Of a stretch of 64,000 nt of DNA, positions 18,186-27,450 are shown one piece after another. The DNA comes from Endobugula sp047636495 (lineage in GTDB: Bacteria > Pseudomonadota > Gammaproteobacteria > Pseudomonadales > Cellvibrionaceae). Location: assembly GCA_047636495.1 (NCBI GenBank), contig JBLILH010000004.1:92270-156269 (forward strand), given 5' to 3'. Both the position numbers and the translations under genes were made by a program. Each line of letters begins with the position of its first letter. The stretch's first letter is position 1. The notes under the pieces are model-generated. The model was not told the DNA's origin. It was given only the letters and a program-made list of their open reading frames with translations, and did not search any database.

Positions 18186-18719
18186 ATGCGAGTACAAATA
18201 ATAGATGTTAATACACTATGGCATAACCGTTACCAGTGTCTACTGGCAATAGTACTTATTGCTATTGCGCTAACGTATGTTCCTGCAGTAAATGCTGCCC
18301 CCGCAGCTAAAATAGTGGCACCCATGGTGGTCTATAAAAGCCCAAGCTGCGGTTGCTGCGGTGCTTGGATTGATCATATGCAACAGGCGGGTTTTAGCAC
18401 AACAGTACAGCACCCCAAAGACCTCAATACGATAAAAAATCAGTTAGGAATACCGCCTTATTACCAAGCCTGCCACACAGCGACACAACACGGATATGTG
18501 TTCGAGGGTCATATTCCAGCGGATGTCATCCAACACTTTCTAGCGAATAAGCCTGACGCTAAAGGCTTAGCGGTTCCAGGCATGCCTATGGGCAGCCCCG
18601 GTATGGATACGCATCGTGATTTTGACGCTTACGATGTATTGGTTTTAAATAAAGACGGAAGCGATTCACCGTACGCGCGTATTTCCTCAGACAAAATAAT
18701 TTATCTGGAAGAAAAATAA
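18186..18719 (+). CDS. DUF411 family periplasmic metal-binding protein
   Basis: A 177-residue protein with an N-terminal membrane/signal helix (about 18-38) and the DUF411 motif SPSCGCCGAWIDHM, then GIPPYYQACHTA, GHIPADVI and GLAVPGMPMGSPGM. DUF411 proteins bind copper or silver and travel with copper-resistance genes. A strong ribosome site (AGGAG) lies before the ATG at 18186. The next reading frame downstream is a decayed copper oxidase, which fits a former cop operon. Confidence 0.92.
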   Translation: MRVQIIDVNTLWHNRYQCLLAIVLIAIALTYVPAVNAAPAAKIVAPMVVYKSPSCGCCGAWIDHMQQAGFSTTVQHPKDLNTIKNQLGIPPYYQACHTATQHGYVFEGHIPADVIQHFLANKPDAKGLAVPGMPMGSPGMDTHRDFDAYDVLVLNKDGSDSPYARISSDKIIYLEEK

Positions 18720-18731
18720 TGAACATAAGCT

Positions 18732-18993
18732 ATGCTTCACTATTTTAAACCGATCACCACTGTCTCGTCGTCGCTTCGTGATGTGAATGGGGCTGTGGGC
18801 TGTGGGCAGCGCTATGCTAGGGCTCTATTCACTGGCACGGCATGGTTTTATCCACTCATATGGAAGGTGTTCCGGAGAACTGTTTTTGCCGGTATTAATC
18901 CGAGTGAAACTTAGTGGTATCACCATCACTCAGATTTTCAGGAGCAGACATAACATACAGTTTGTGGTTGGTATAAGCGCCTGGTTTTAATAT
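18732..18993 (+). pseudogene. Remnant of a Tat-targeted copper oxidase (CopA/PcoA type)
   Basis: At 18763-18845 one frame reads SRRRFVM, a TGA stop, then MGLWAVGSAMLGLYSLAR, which is a twin-arginine signal of the multicopper oxidase CopA. After that the similarity fades and stops appear in every frame. Perhaps 5-10 percent of the roughly 600-residue gene remains. It lies between DUF411 and a cytochrome c gene, the usual neighbourhood of copA. Confidence 0.6.
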
Positions 18994-19053
18994 GAGGAGC
19001 TCCATCGATATTCATTGTCAACGGCTACTCATTAAATCTTAAAAGAACAACTT

Positions 19054-19353
19054 ATGTTAAAGACACTATTGACTTAAGTATTAGGTGCTGAATTCTTTTT
19101 AATAACGTCTACCGTGAGTGCTCATTCTCCTGAAATGCATAAAAAAGCAAAGGTTGAAAAACCTAAGTGCGAGGGAGTGCAAAGTATGGATCATGCAAAA
19201 ATTTACATAAATGCATCCGATAATGCAAGCGATAATGAAGCAATGCGGGTCAACATCCGACGATCATCATGGTGAGAGTCATAATAAGAAAGACAAAAAA
19301 GACGTGAAGGTACTGAGCACGGTGGTCGCGATATGAAAGCAAATCACGGTTGA
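19054..19353 (+). pseudogene. Decayed His-rich secreted metal protein
   Basis: Starts MLKTLLT, then a TAA stop, then in the same frame VLGAEFFLITSTVSAHSPEMHK and VEKPKCEGVQSMDHAK. It later needs frame changes to read SDDHHGESHNKKDK and TEHGGRDMKANHG before the TGA. The HSPEMHK and MDHAK elements are typical of small periplasmic proteins in copper/silver islands. At least one stop and two frameshifts make it non-functional as written. Confidence 0.6.
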
Positions 19354-19416
19354 TTATGCGTTAGGCGAGGGCGGTGCGCTTGCTTGCTAGTATCCAATAA
19401 GAATAATCAAGAGAGC

Positions 19417-19985
19417 ATGATAATGACAATGATAAAAACACTGGTATTATTGTTAATAATGACGGTTATTACCGGTATCGGTTTTATTTACTCCGGTATT
19501 TATCCCGTTGGCGCAGATAAAAAGCATTCGGGACTCACATTTGGGCGTTAAAAACCTTAAGGAAAACTCTATTGCGCGCATCAAAAGATATCAATGTTCC
19601 ATCCCTAGGTGATGCGATGCTATTACTCAATGGCGGGGCTGGTTATAATGATATGTGTGCAGGCTGCCATTTAGAGCCAGGGCAAACAGAAAACGATATG
19701 ACTCTAGGGTTGTACCCAGTGCCGCCCAACTTGACTCCGGCTGCAGATAAACATAGCCATAATCACGGCGAAGGCGCTTATAACGACCCAGATGTTATCG
19801 CTCGACAGCAATTTTGGGTGATCAAACATGGCATTATGGCATCAGGAATGGCAGCTTTTGGGCCGACGCATGATGATGACCGTATCTGGGCAATGGTGGC
19901 TTTTTTACAAAAATTACCCGAGCTCACACCAGCTCAGTATCAAATTATTACCGCAAGACAATACACTAACCGTTATAAAATATAA
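19417..19985 (+). pseudogene. c-type cytochrome gene with a one-base frameshift
   Basis: The first frame (from ATG 19417 or 19429) encodes a membrane anchor ending YSGIYPVGADKKHSGLTF and stops at 19551. The -1 frame continues WALKTLRKTLLRASKDINVPSLG and then the heme site CAGCH (about 19660), to the stop at 19985. Adding one base in the TTTGGG at 19540-19545 restores one continuous protein of about 190 residues. So this is a recent frameshift or a sequencing error. Copper islands commonly carry such a cytochrome. Confidence 0.8.
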
Positions 19986-20031
19986 AAAACCAGATAAACC
20001 ATTAGAAATTTGAGGAGGTATGATTATTATC

Positions 20032-20793
20032 ATGTCAAAAACAGCCACATTATATCGTATGATAAACGATCAGCATATTTGTCCTTTTGGCTTAAAAGCG
20101 AAAGATCTACTAAGACGACAAGGCTTTGCGGTAGATGACCATTCGCTGGGTTCGCGGGAAGACATCGACGCGTTTAAAACACAACACAAGGTCACCACAA
20201 CGCCACAGATCTTTATTAATGAAGAGCGTATCGGTGGCTATGATGATTTACGTAAATATTTTAATCTTTCCTTGCCGGATAAAAGCCAAGTGACTTACAG
20301 GCCCGTTATCGCTATTTTTGCCGTTAGTTTGCTTATGGCAGTGGGGCTTCATAGTAGCTCGCTGGGCAGCTTATTGAGTGCAGGATCGTTTACGCTCCTA
20401 GTGGAATTAAGTATCAACGTCGTGGAAGCGTTTATCGCCATCGCCATGTGTGTATTAGCCATTCAAAAATTACGCGACTTAGAGGGTTTTTCTAACCAAT
20501 TTATTACCTATGATTTATTCGGTATGCGCGTTGTACGATATGCCTATATTTATCCGTTTGCGGAAGCCGTTGTCGGCATCGGTATGCTGGCCAATATAAC
20601 GCCGTGGTTGATATCACCCATTGCATTATTCATTGGCGGCATTGGTGCTATATCGGTGATTAAGGCAGTGTACATTGACCATCGAGAATTAAAATGTGCC
20701 TGCGTAGGCGGTAATAGTAATGTGCCTTTAGGTGTTGTTTCGTTAACGGAAAATATAGCGATGGTTGCCATGGGCATTTGGATGCTGGTGTAA
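20032..20793 (+). CDS. Glutaredoxin-MauE/DoxX fusion membrane protein
   Basis: About 253 residues. Residues 1-80 form a glutaredoxin-like domain with a single CPF cysteine (HICPFGLKAKDLL) and the TTTPQIFINEERIGGYDDL half. The rest is a four-helix MauE/DoxX-like domain with a CACVGG motif near the end. It probably passes reducing equivalents across the membrane in redox or metal stress. The AGGAGG site abuts the ATG at 20020, too close for use; ATG 20032 gives MSKTATLYRM and is the more likely start. Confidence 0.85.
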   Translation: MSKTATLYRMINDQHICPFGLKAKDLLRRQGFAVDDHSLGSREDIDAFKTQHKVTTTPQIFINEERIGGYDDLRKYFNLSLPDKSQVTYRPVIAIFAVSLLMAVGLHSSSLGSLLSAGSFTLLVELSINVVEAFIAIAMCVLAIQKLRDLEGFSNQFITYDLFGMRVVRYAYIYPFAEAVVGIGMLANITPWLISPIALFIGGIGAISVIKAVYIDHRELKCACVGGNSNVPLGVVSLTENIAMVAMGIWMLV

Positions 20794-21132
20794 CTTGCCG
20801 ACTAACGTCAATAAATGGTATCGCACACTAAGGGCATTACCCTATCAGCATGCTTCCCGATACTATTTATGATCCGTGGTTGACGATTGAAACGTCATTG
20901 CGACAATAATCGGCAAGAAGAGAAAGATTGCGAAAGGTGTTTATCGATTTATATATCAATAAACAGAAAATTCTGACGTTGCCTATCTAGTCTATTAATT
21001 CCTTTTATTGTGTTTTTAAAAAAACTGTAGGTATGATACAGCTCGTATAAATTTTCTAAGAACCACTGTAGTAGTTATGGTGATTATTTTCAGAGTTTTT
21101 ATATCGTCAATTTTTCTTATAGAGAGTCAATA
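20794..21132. other. Intergenic region upstream of gor
   Basis: 339 AT-rich bases with no supported gene. It presumably holds the gor promoter. I see no clear regulator site. Confidence 0.4.
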
Positions 21133-22494
21133 ATGTCTTACGATTATGATTTATTTGTTATCGGCGCAGGATCCGGTGGAGTGCGTGCAAGCCGTATTGC
21201 TGCTGGCTTAGGTGCTAAAGTAGCCGTTGCTGAAGATCTTTATCTTGGTGGCACTTGTGTCAATGTAGGTTGTGTACCTAAAAAACTCTTTGTTTATGGT
21301 TCTCACTTTGCCGAAGAATTTAAAGCCGCAGCAGGTTTTGGCTGGACAGTAGGTGAGGCTAGCTTTGATTGGCCGACATTACGCGATAATAAAACTAAGG
21401 AAGTTGAACGCCTTAACGGTATTTACGATCGTATGTTGAAAAGCGCAGGCGTAGAAATTATTCATGGCCGAGCTACCATTGTTGATGCACACACGGTTGC
21501 CGTTGGTGATCAGCAATATACAGCCGAGCGCATATTAGTCGCTGTAGGTGGCTGGCCAATGGTGCCTGAAATATCAGGTAAAGAACATATTATCAGTTCT
21601 AACGAAATATTTTACTTAGATGAATTTCCTCAGCGAGTCATCGTTGTCGGTGGTGGTTATATCGCTGTCGAGTTTGCGGGGATTTTTCGAGGTTACGGTA
21701 GTGAAACGCATCTATTATATCGTGGTGACATGTTCTTACGCGGTTTCGATGATGATATTAGGGCGTTCACCGCCGAAGAAATGCGTAAAAAAGGGGTTGA
21801 TTTACGCTTTAATACCAACGTAGATGGCATTGAAAAACAAGCGGATGGCAGCTTATTAGTGCGTTTAACCGACGGCTCAACGTTAGCAGTCGATGCGATT
21901 ATGTATGCTACCGGTCGTAACCCTAAAACCGAAAACTTAGGCTTAGAAAACACGCAAGTGAAGCTAAATGCTAAGGGCAGTATCATTGTTAACGATGATT
22001 TCCAAACCGCAGAGCCGTCAATTTATGCCGTAGGAGATGTTATCGACCGGATGCAACTGACACCCGTTGCGTTAGCCGAAGGAATGGCACTGGCACGTAA
22101 TCTTTATAGCGACCAAAAAGATAATAAAGTGGATTATGACTTTATTGCTACGGCGGTATTTTGCCAGCCTAATATTGGTACGGTAGGGTACACAGAGGCG
22201 CAAGCGAAAGAAAAATACGACTCGGTGGCAGTCTATAAATCAGAGTTTAAGCATATGAAACATACCTTGAGTGGCTTAGATGAGCGCACTTTTATGAAGC
22301 TATTGGTCGACACCGCCAGTGACAAGGTGGTGGGTTGCCATATGGTAGGGGCAGATGCTGGGGAGATCGTTCAAGGTTTAGCCGTAGCGATTAAAGCGGG
22401 CGCAACGAAGGCGGACTTCGATAGCACTATTGGTATTCATCCAACAGCGGCTGAAGAGTTTGTCACCATGCGTGAGCCTGCGTATATTCTGTAA
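21133..22494 (+). CDS. gor: Glutathione-disulfide reductase
   Basis: A 453-residue NADPH- and FAD-dependent enzyme that keeps glutathione reduced. It shows the FAD-binding GAGSGGVRASR, the redox disulfide C42-C47 in GGTCVNVGCVPKK, NAD(P)-binding VVGGGYIAVEFAG, the second FAD motif YAVGDV and the C-terminal catalytic HPTAAEEF. The length is typical. The gene follows the metal/redox island, and with the glutaredoxin fusion upstream it supports a thiol-redox role for this region. Confidence 0.96.
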   Translation: MSYDYDLFVIGAGSGGVRASRIAAGLGAKVAVAEDLYLGGTCVNVGCVPKKLFVYGSHFAEEFKAAAGFGWTVGEASFDWPTLRDNKTKEVERLNGIYDRMLKSAGVEIIHGRATIVDAHTVAVGDQQYTAERILVAVGGWPMVPEISGKEHIISSNEIFYLDEFPQRVIVVGGGYIAVEFAGIFRGYGSETHLLYRGDMFLRGFDDDIRAFTAEEMRKKGVDLRFNTNVDGIEKQADGSLLVRLTDGSTLAVDAIMYATGRNPKTENLGLENTQVKLNAKGSIIVNDDFQTAEPSIYAVGDVIDRMQLTPVALAEGMALARNLYSDQKDNKVDYDFIATAVFCQPNIGTVGYTEAQAKEKYDSVAVYKSEFKHMKHTLSGLDERTFMKLLVDTASDKVVGCHMVGADAGEIVQGLAVAIKAGATKADFDSTIGIHPTAAEEFVTMREPAYIL

Positions 22495-23143
22495 TAAAGA
22501 TGACACTATTTACATTCATTAATGCTAGTAATGTATTGATTCAATATGATTTTATGAATTACATTATGGTTTTTTAGGGGGGTAAAGTAGTGCTGATAAA
22601 CATGTGGAAACTTCCGTAAAGCTAAAAAAGGCCCGCCATTGTCATAAGCTGGGCTTCGGTGCACCACGCTCCCTGTGAGACTGAGACTGAGACTGAGACT
22701 AGAATATCTCTACCCCTTTGGTATAGATAAATGACTTGCTCTTGCTTGTCAATCCAGTTTAGCCACTGTTGTTTACTGACGCTTCGTGACGCCTTAGGCT
22801 ATAAATTTAGTGATTTCCTCAAGGTGGGCCTGCCGATAAATGTTTTTATTGGGACGGTCACCATCGCGCGGTTACTGATAGGCTGGGATCTATAGATTCT
22901 TTCTCATTCCGACAGGCTCCTCGTTGTCTGTTGCCATAGAAGTTCTTCATAGATACCTGTTACGAGTTATTGAATAGTTATCTAAGTAGTTACCTAAATA
23001 GTTACCTAAATAGTTATCGGAATAGGCATCGAAGAAAGATTAGAAAATCAACACAACTAAGTGCCTATATGAGTGTTAGTAAGCATTATCGATAGATTCA
23101 AAAGATACACATTAAAAGCACAGTTCCATACGAAAAAACTCAC
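22495..23143. other. Intergenic region with short tandem repeats
   Basis: About 650 bases with no gene I can support. It holds TGAGAC x4 at 22676-22699 and a 12-bp repeat (TAGTTACCTAAA, four copies, two imperfect) at 22975-23022. A stretch at about 22700-22930 may be old coding sequence but gives no recognisable protein. Confidence 0.55.
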
Positions 23144-24079
23144 TTATTTTATCGGGCTTTCAAATCCAGCGGGCTTTACTGTGATCACCGATGAATCGAT
23201 CAATTGCAGTATCGTTTCAGCGGTATTGCCTATTAATAAACCAGGAATGCCCGTGCGGGCCACTGTTCCCATGACCACTACGTCAATATTATTGTGTCGG
23301 ACAAAGTCGGGGATACATTCCTTTGCCGCCCCTTTTGTTAAATGCGTAGTACAATAATTATCGCTGTAGCGTGCCATTAAATGATCTAGCTGCGTTTGAT
23401 TAAGTGTCTTTTCTTCGCGTAAAATATCGGAGATATTTTCCTCCGATACTTTTAAAAAAGGGCTGTTACGCAAGGTATTTTCGCCATACAGTGACCAGCA
23501 AGAAATAATGTGCAAATCACTATTTTTCCAATGCGCAAGCGAAGTCGCTAAATCCATAATTAGCGTGTTGAGGGCTTTGCCCTCTTCGTTATCTTCTAAG
23601 GTTAAGTCAATAGCGGCGAGAACACGCTGACATCCTAGCGCTTGGCCAGGCTTGAGTAACCATACCGGCTGAGGGCATTTACGCATCAAATGGAAATCAT
23701 CACTATCAAAACTGCCGTTATAATCATTGGCGACTTTAATCAGTAAATCATGTTTTCCTTGGAGTATCTGTCGTATCGTTTCAATAAAGCGACGACCGGC
23801 CAGTACTTTAATCATGACATTAATGTTTTTTTGTTTAAGCAGCGCCGCGGCTGTTTCAAGTTCGTCGTGTCTCTGTTTTACAAGCATGTCAATCAATTCT
23901 GCAGCGCTAATAATACCTTTATATTCTCTAGTCATGGCAGCAGGTGCATCGATAACGTCCATGAGAGTCAAACGTCCATTGCTTTTCTCAGCAAGAGCGG
24001 CGCCTTGGGATATCGCAGAATCATTACTTAGATCGACATTACCGTTGACCATAACTAAGATGTTTTTAAAGTTTTTCAT
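23144..24079 (-). CDS. Universal stress protein with two Usp domains (UspE-like)
   Basis: About 311 residues with two tandem Usp domains. The first begins MKNFKNILVMVNG; the second, about residue 150 on, ends VVVMGTVARTGIPGLLIGNTAETIL, an ATP-binding G-2x-G-9x-G(S/T)-like motif. The ATG at 24079 is preferred over an upstream start at 24121 because AGGA precedes it. It lies 100 bases after the Mrp operon on the same strand and may be part of its stress response. Confidence 0.92.
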   Translation of the reverse strand: MKNFKNILVMVNGNVDLSNDSAISQGAALAEKSNGRLTLMDVIDAPAAMTREYKGIISAAELIDMLVKQRHDELETAAALLKQKNINVMIKVLAGRRFIETIRQILQGKHDLLIKVANDYNGSFDSDDFHLMRKCPQPVWLLKPGQALGCQRVLAAIDLTLEDNEEGKALNTLIMDLATSLAHWKNSDLHIISCWSLYGENTLRNSPFLKVSEENISDILREEKTLNQTQLDHLMARYSDNYCTTHLTKGAAKECIPDFVRHNNIDVVVMGTVARTGIPGLLIGNTAETILQLIDSSVITVKPAGFESPIK

Positions 24080-24180
24080 ATCATATATTCCTATGTTTAC
24101 CGTTAATGTTAAAAACCCCACACAGTATTCTTAATCATAATAGTGTGTTAATTGTTTAAAACTTTACTGTTTTCAATGTG

Positions 24181-27100
24181 TTAACCAAATGCCAACACGC
24201 ATGTTGTGATCAATAACATGGTGATAAATATAATACCCGGATGCGACACATTGATTAATCCGCCGGATATAAGCACTTTTTTCGGCCATAGTGGATAAAA
24301 TTGACAAGACTGGAAATAATGATATACAGCGGAGCAGCGACTGCTGATGACTTGACCCGTCTGACAGAAAAATCGTTTCCCGTAATCTGCAACACATTCA
24401 AAAACAATCACCAAGTCTCCCGCAGGCACAGGTTTTATGCGTGCGACAGTGAAGTAAAAATAGCGATGAATGCAAAAGTACAATGCCAGCCCCAAGAGAA
24501 ATGGCCACAGTGCACTCCACAGCGCGTTACTCGTCAGCAGCGCTGACAAAAAACCCTGTGCCTGAGGCAGCGGGTATAAGACCCCAAATGAACACAGCAG
24601 TAATAGAGTATAAGCTGTGCCTGCTGTCCAGCTAAGCGGAGAGTCTTTATCAGTGGTTTGCGCTGTTGTTGCACCTGTCGTTGAACTTATTGTCGCGCTG
24701 GCATCTCGCATTAAGCGCATAAACCGCACCATTAAACAGGTAGTGCCTATTGCCGTTATCGGCAGTGCACTCACTAACCAACTGATATCCGTCACCGATG
24801 CCTTGAGTGCTGCTTTTGCCAACGCCCCACTCGTGAAGGGAAGTCCAGCCAATGCGAGTGCGGGGAGTAAAATACTAAGCCAAACAAGCAGGCCATAGCG
24901 TGGGTGAGATAGGTGAGAAGCAAAGCCTACGCTTAAAAACAATGCGGCTTTAGCCAGACCATGATGGACGGCATACAATATTATAGCGGGCAATAGCAGT
25001 GGCCACAGTTGGGGCGCCATCAAGCCTGCGCCTATGCCCGCAGTAATAATACCCATTTGACTGAGTGTTGAGTAAGCCAGTAGTGTTTTTGGATTGCGTT
25101 GCATAACCCCCGCGATAATAGCGAGAAAGGCCCCCGCTAAACCAAGCGTGATGAAGCTAATGCCAACGTTTACCAAGGCAACTTCACCCAATGGCACAAA
25201 CTTAATCCAACCTAGCAGACCCGCCTTTACCATAATGCCACTGAGCAATGCACTGGCGGGGATAGGCGCGACAGGGTGCGCGCGTGGCAACCATACATGC
25301 AGAGAAAATACGCCTGCCTTGACACCGAATCCAGCCAATAATAAGCCGGAGACCCAACTGGGCTGTGAAGCAATATCGAGCGTGCCTTGGCTTTGATAAT
25401 CACTACTGATAACCAGCCCCGTCATGCCAGCGAACAGTAAAATCTCGCCAATAATAGCCCATTGCATATAGGTTTTACCTGCACGCCGTGCTTCGTCAGT
25501 CCCGGAGTGAATGACCAAGCCGTAAGCCGACAGACTCATTAGCGTAAAAAAAGTAATAAAACCAAACATATCCTGGGCTAGAATCAAACCGAAATTACCA
25601 CTCATGGCCAGTAACAAGAATAATGTGAAGCGCACTTTACGTGGATCGTCTCGTAGGTAATCTCGGGCATAGAGACCAGCGACGAGCCACAGCACAGCGG
25701 CTAACAATAGAAAAACCTGACCCGTATCATCGAGACTGATAACACTACCAAAAAATAACCAAGGCAAGACATTTTCACCCTGAGGAAACACGATAGCTGC
25801 CACCAAAGCCGGTATCGCAGCCAGTGGGACCAACCATGGGCCTAATCGTTGCAGGTGTTTTGACAATAGCCACAAAGTGGAGAGCAAAGGAATAACAATA
25901 ACCCACCACAACATGGGCGCTAGCAGGCTGCTGTTTGCCAGTTCTACAACGTTTTCAGAGCTATATTCACGAGCGGAAATTAACTTAACCCAGCTCAGTG
26001 GGCTAATCGTAGATCCAGCGAACAAACCGACTAATAGCGCCAAGCATGCCGTAATAAGAGGGGGGAGCAGCAGCATCCAATGAGTTTCTAGCCAGCTTTT
26101 CGGTCGCTCCACTGGCCAGGGGCCTGCTTGGGGTGTAAACCAGGCGGCATAAAGAATGGGTAATAAATAAAGCGCGTTTAGCAGGCTGCTGATCGCCAAG
26201 ACGCCAATAACCCAGTAGGCCTCCACCTCCAATGCGCCAACACCTAGGTACCATTTCGACACGAATCCGGCTGCGGGGGGTATGCCTATCATGCCCAATA
26301 CGGCGAGACTGAATGCAGCCATGGTCAATGGCATGCGTTTACCGACGCCATTCATTTGGCTCACGCTATGAATACCTAAGGTCTCTGCGAGATTACCCGC
26401 GCAGAAGAACATGGTGATTTTCATGAGTCCCTGATGCACCAGATGAACGATACCGCCAATAGTGGCGATAGGGCCGGCGATAGCCGTGCCTAGGGCAATA
26501 TAAGAGACCTGACTAATGGTTGAATAGGCGAGCCGCTTTTTTAAATCATCCTGAAATAAAGCTCTCGTGGACGCATAAACAATCGTAAATGACGCTAATC
26601 CCGCCAACACCATAGTGAGCCCTAGGTCCCTTGTAAACTCAATACCATAAACATCATAAACGACGCGCACAATACCAAAGGCTCCCGCTTTCACCACGGC
26701 AACTGCATGCAGTAAAGCGCTGACAGGGGCAGGGGCCGCCATTGCCACCGGTAGCCAACCGTGTAACGGCACTAGCGCAGCTTTGACGCCAAGGCCGGCA
26801 ATGAGTAACCCGAAGATGATTTGTAAGTGTAGTGGATCTAAGCCAGATAAATTTTCCAGCACACCTGTCGCGCTAAAGTCTAGGGGCCCCGCCAGTGCTT
26901 TCAGCCATGCAACACCGGCAAGTAACAGTGCGCCGCCAATCATGGTATAGATTAGATAAGTTCGTCCAGCCTTAATGGATGCAGCATTACCCTTATGCAC
27001 TAGCAATGGGTAAGTGGTTAGCGTCAATAGTTCATAAAAAATTAAGAAGGTAATTAAATTACCCGCCAGTGCCACCCCGATGGTGGCACTGACACAGAGA

Positions 27101-27450
27101 CTGAAAAAACCAAAAAAGCGGCTGCGATTGGGAGATTTTTCAAGATAACCAATGGCATAGATAGTCGTTAAAAGCCAGAGCACACCCGATAGGCTGACGA
27201 ATAACAAAGATAATGCATCGGCGTGTAATACCAGATCCATATTGGGTAGCAACGGTAAACGCGTCTCGAACACCACACCCTGAGAGACACCATAAACCAT
27301 CACGCCGATCAACATCACACAAGAAAGCGCCGCCACAAGATTAAACAACGTACGCAAGCCACGGCGATGCTCATCGATTCGAAAAATAATCAATCCTGGG
27401 ATTAATGCACTTAATATAATTAACAGGGGCAGGGTATTTTGCCAAGTCAT
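24181..27450 (-). CDS. Double antiporter subunit of an Mrp-type complex (two NuoL/MrpD-like halves)
   Basis: A 1089-residue membrane protein made of two proton-translocating antiporter domains. Half 1 (about 1-500) has the TM5 glutamate E140 (FYELL), K223 (VKAALVPLHGWLP) and K254 (VVKAG). Half 2 (about 540-1000) has K711 (VKAGVFSLHVWLP) and K742 (VKAG), but the TM5 glutamate is replaced by T636 (FFTLM). It takes the place of MrpA, yet the DUF4040 part of MrpA is a separate gene. It overlaps the next upstream gene by 4 bases. The role as Na+/H+ antiport module is inferred from the operon. Confidence 0.88.
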   Translation of the reverse strand: MTWQNTLPLLIILSALIPGLIIFRIDEHRRGLRTLFNLVAALSCVMLIGVMVYGVSQGVVFETRLPLLPNMDLVLHADALSLLFVSLSGVLWLLTTIYAIGYLEKSPNRSRFFGFFSLCVSATIGVALAGNLITFLIFYELLTLTTYPLLVHKGNAASIKAGRTYLIYTMIGGALLLAGVAWLKALAGPLDFSATGVLENLSGLDPLHLQIIFGLLIAGLGVKAALVPLHGWLPVAMAAPAPVSALLHAVAVVKAGAFGIVRVVYDVYGIEFTRDLGLTMVLAGLASFTIVYASTRALFQDDLKKRLAYSTISQVSYIALGTAIAGPIATIGGIVHLVHQGLMKITMFFCAGNLAETLGIHSVSQMNGVGKRMPLTMAAFSLAVLGMIGIPPAAGFVSKWYLGVGALEVEAYWVIGVLAISSLLNALYLLPILYAAWFTPQAGPWPVERPKSWLETHWMLLLPPLITACLALLVGLFAGSTISPLSWVKLISAREYSSENVVELANSSLLAPMLWWVIVIPLLSTLWLLSKHLQRLGPWLVPLAAIPALVAAIVFPQGENVLPWLFFGSVISLDDTGQVFLLLAAVLWLVAGLYARDYLRDDPRKVRFTLFLLLAMSGNFGLILAQDMFGFITFFTLMSLSAYGLVIHSGTDEARRAGKTYMQWAIIGEILLFAGMTGLVISSDYQSQGTLDIASQPSWVSGLLLAGFGVKAGVFSLHVWLPRAHPVAPIPASALLSGIMVKAGLLGWIKFVPLGEVALVNVGISFITLGLAGAFLAIIAGVMQRNPKTLLAYSTLSQMGIITAGIGAGLMAPQLWPLLLPAIILYAVHHGLAKAALFLSVGFASHLSHPRYGLLVWLSILLPALALAGLPFTSGALAKAALKASVTDISWLVSALPITAIGTTCLMVRFMRLMRDASATISSTTGATTAQTTDKDSPLSWTAGTAYTLLLLCSFGVLYPLPQAQGFLSALLTSNALWSALWPFLLGLALYFCIHRYFYFTVARIKPVPAGDLVIVFECVADYGKRFFCQTGQVISSRCSAVYHYFQSCQFYPLWPKKVLISGGLINVSHPGIIFITMLLITTCVLAFG

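Noticed and set aside
18784..18786. TGA in the copper oxidase signal read as selenocysteine or recoding
   Set aside because: No SECIS-like context, and the rest of the gene is destroyed; a nonsense mutation is simpler.
22700..22960. Possible old coding sequence between gor and usp
   Set aside because: Broken in all frames and no recognisable motif.
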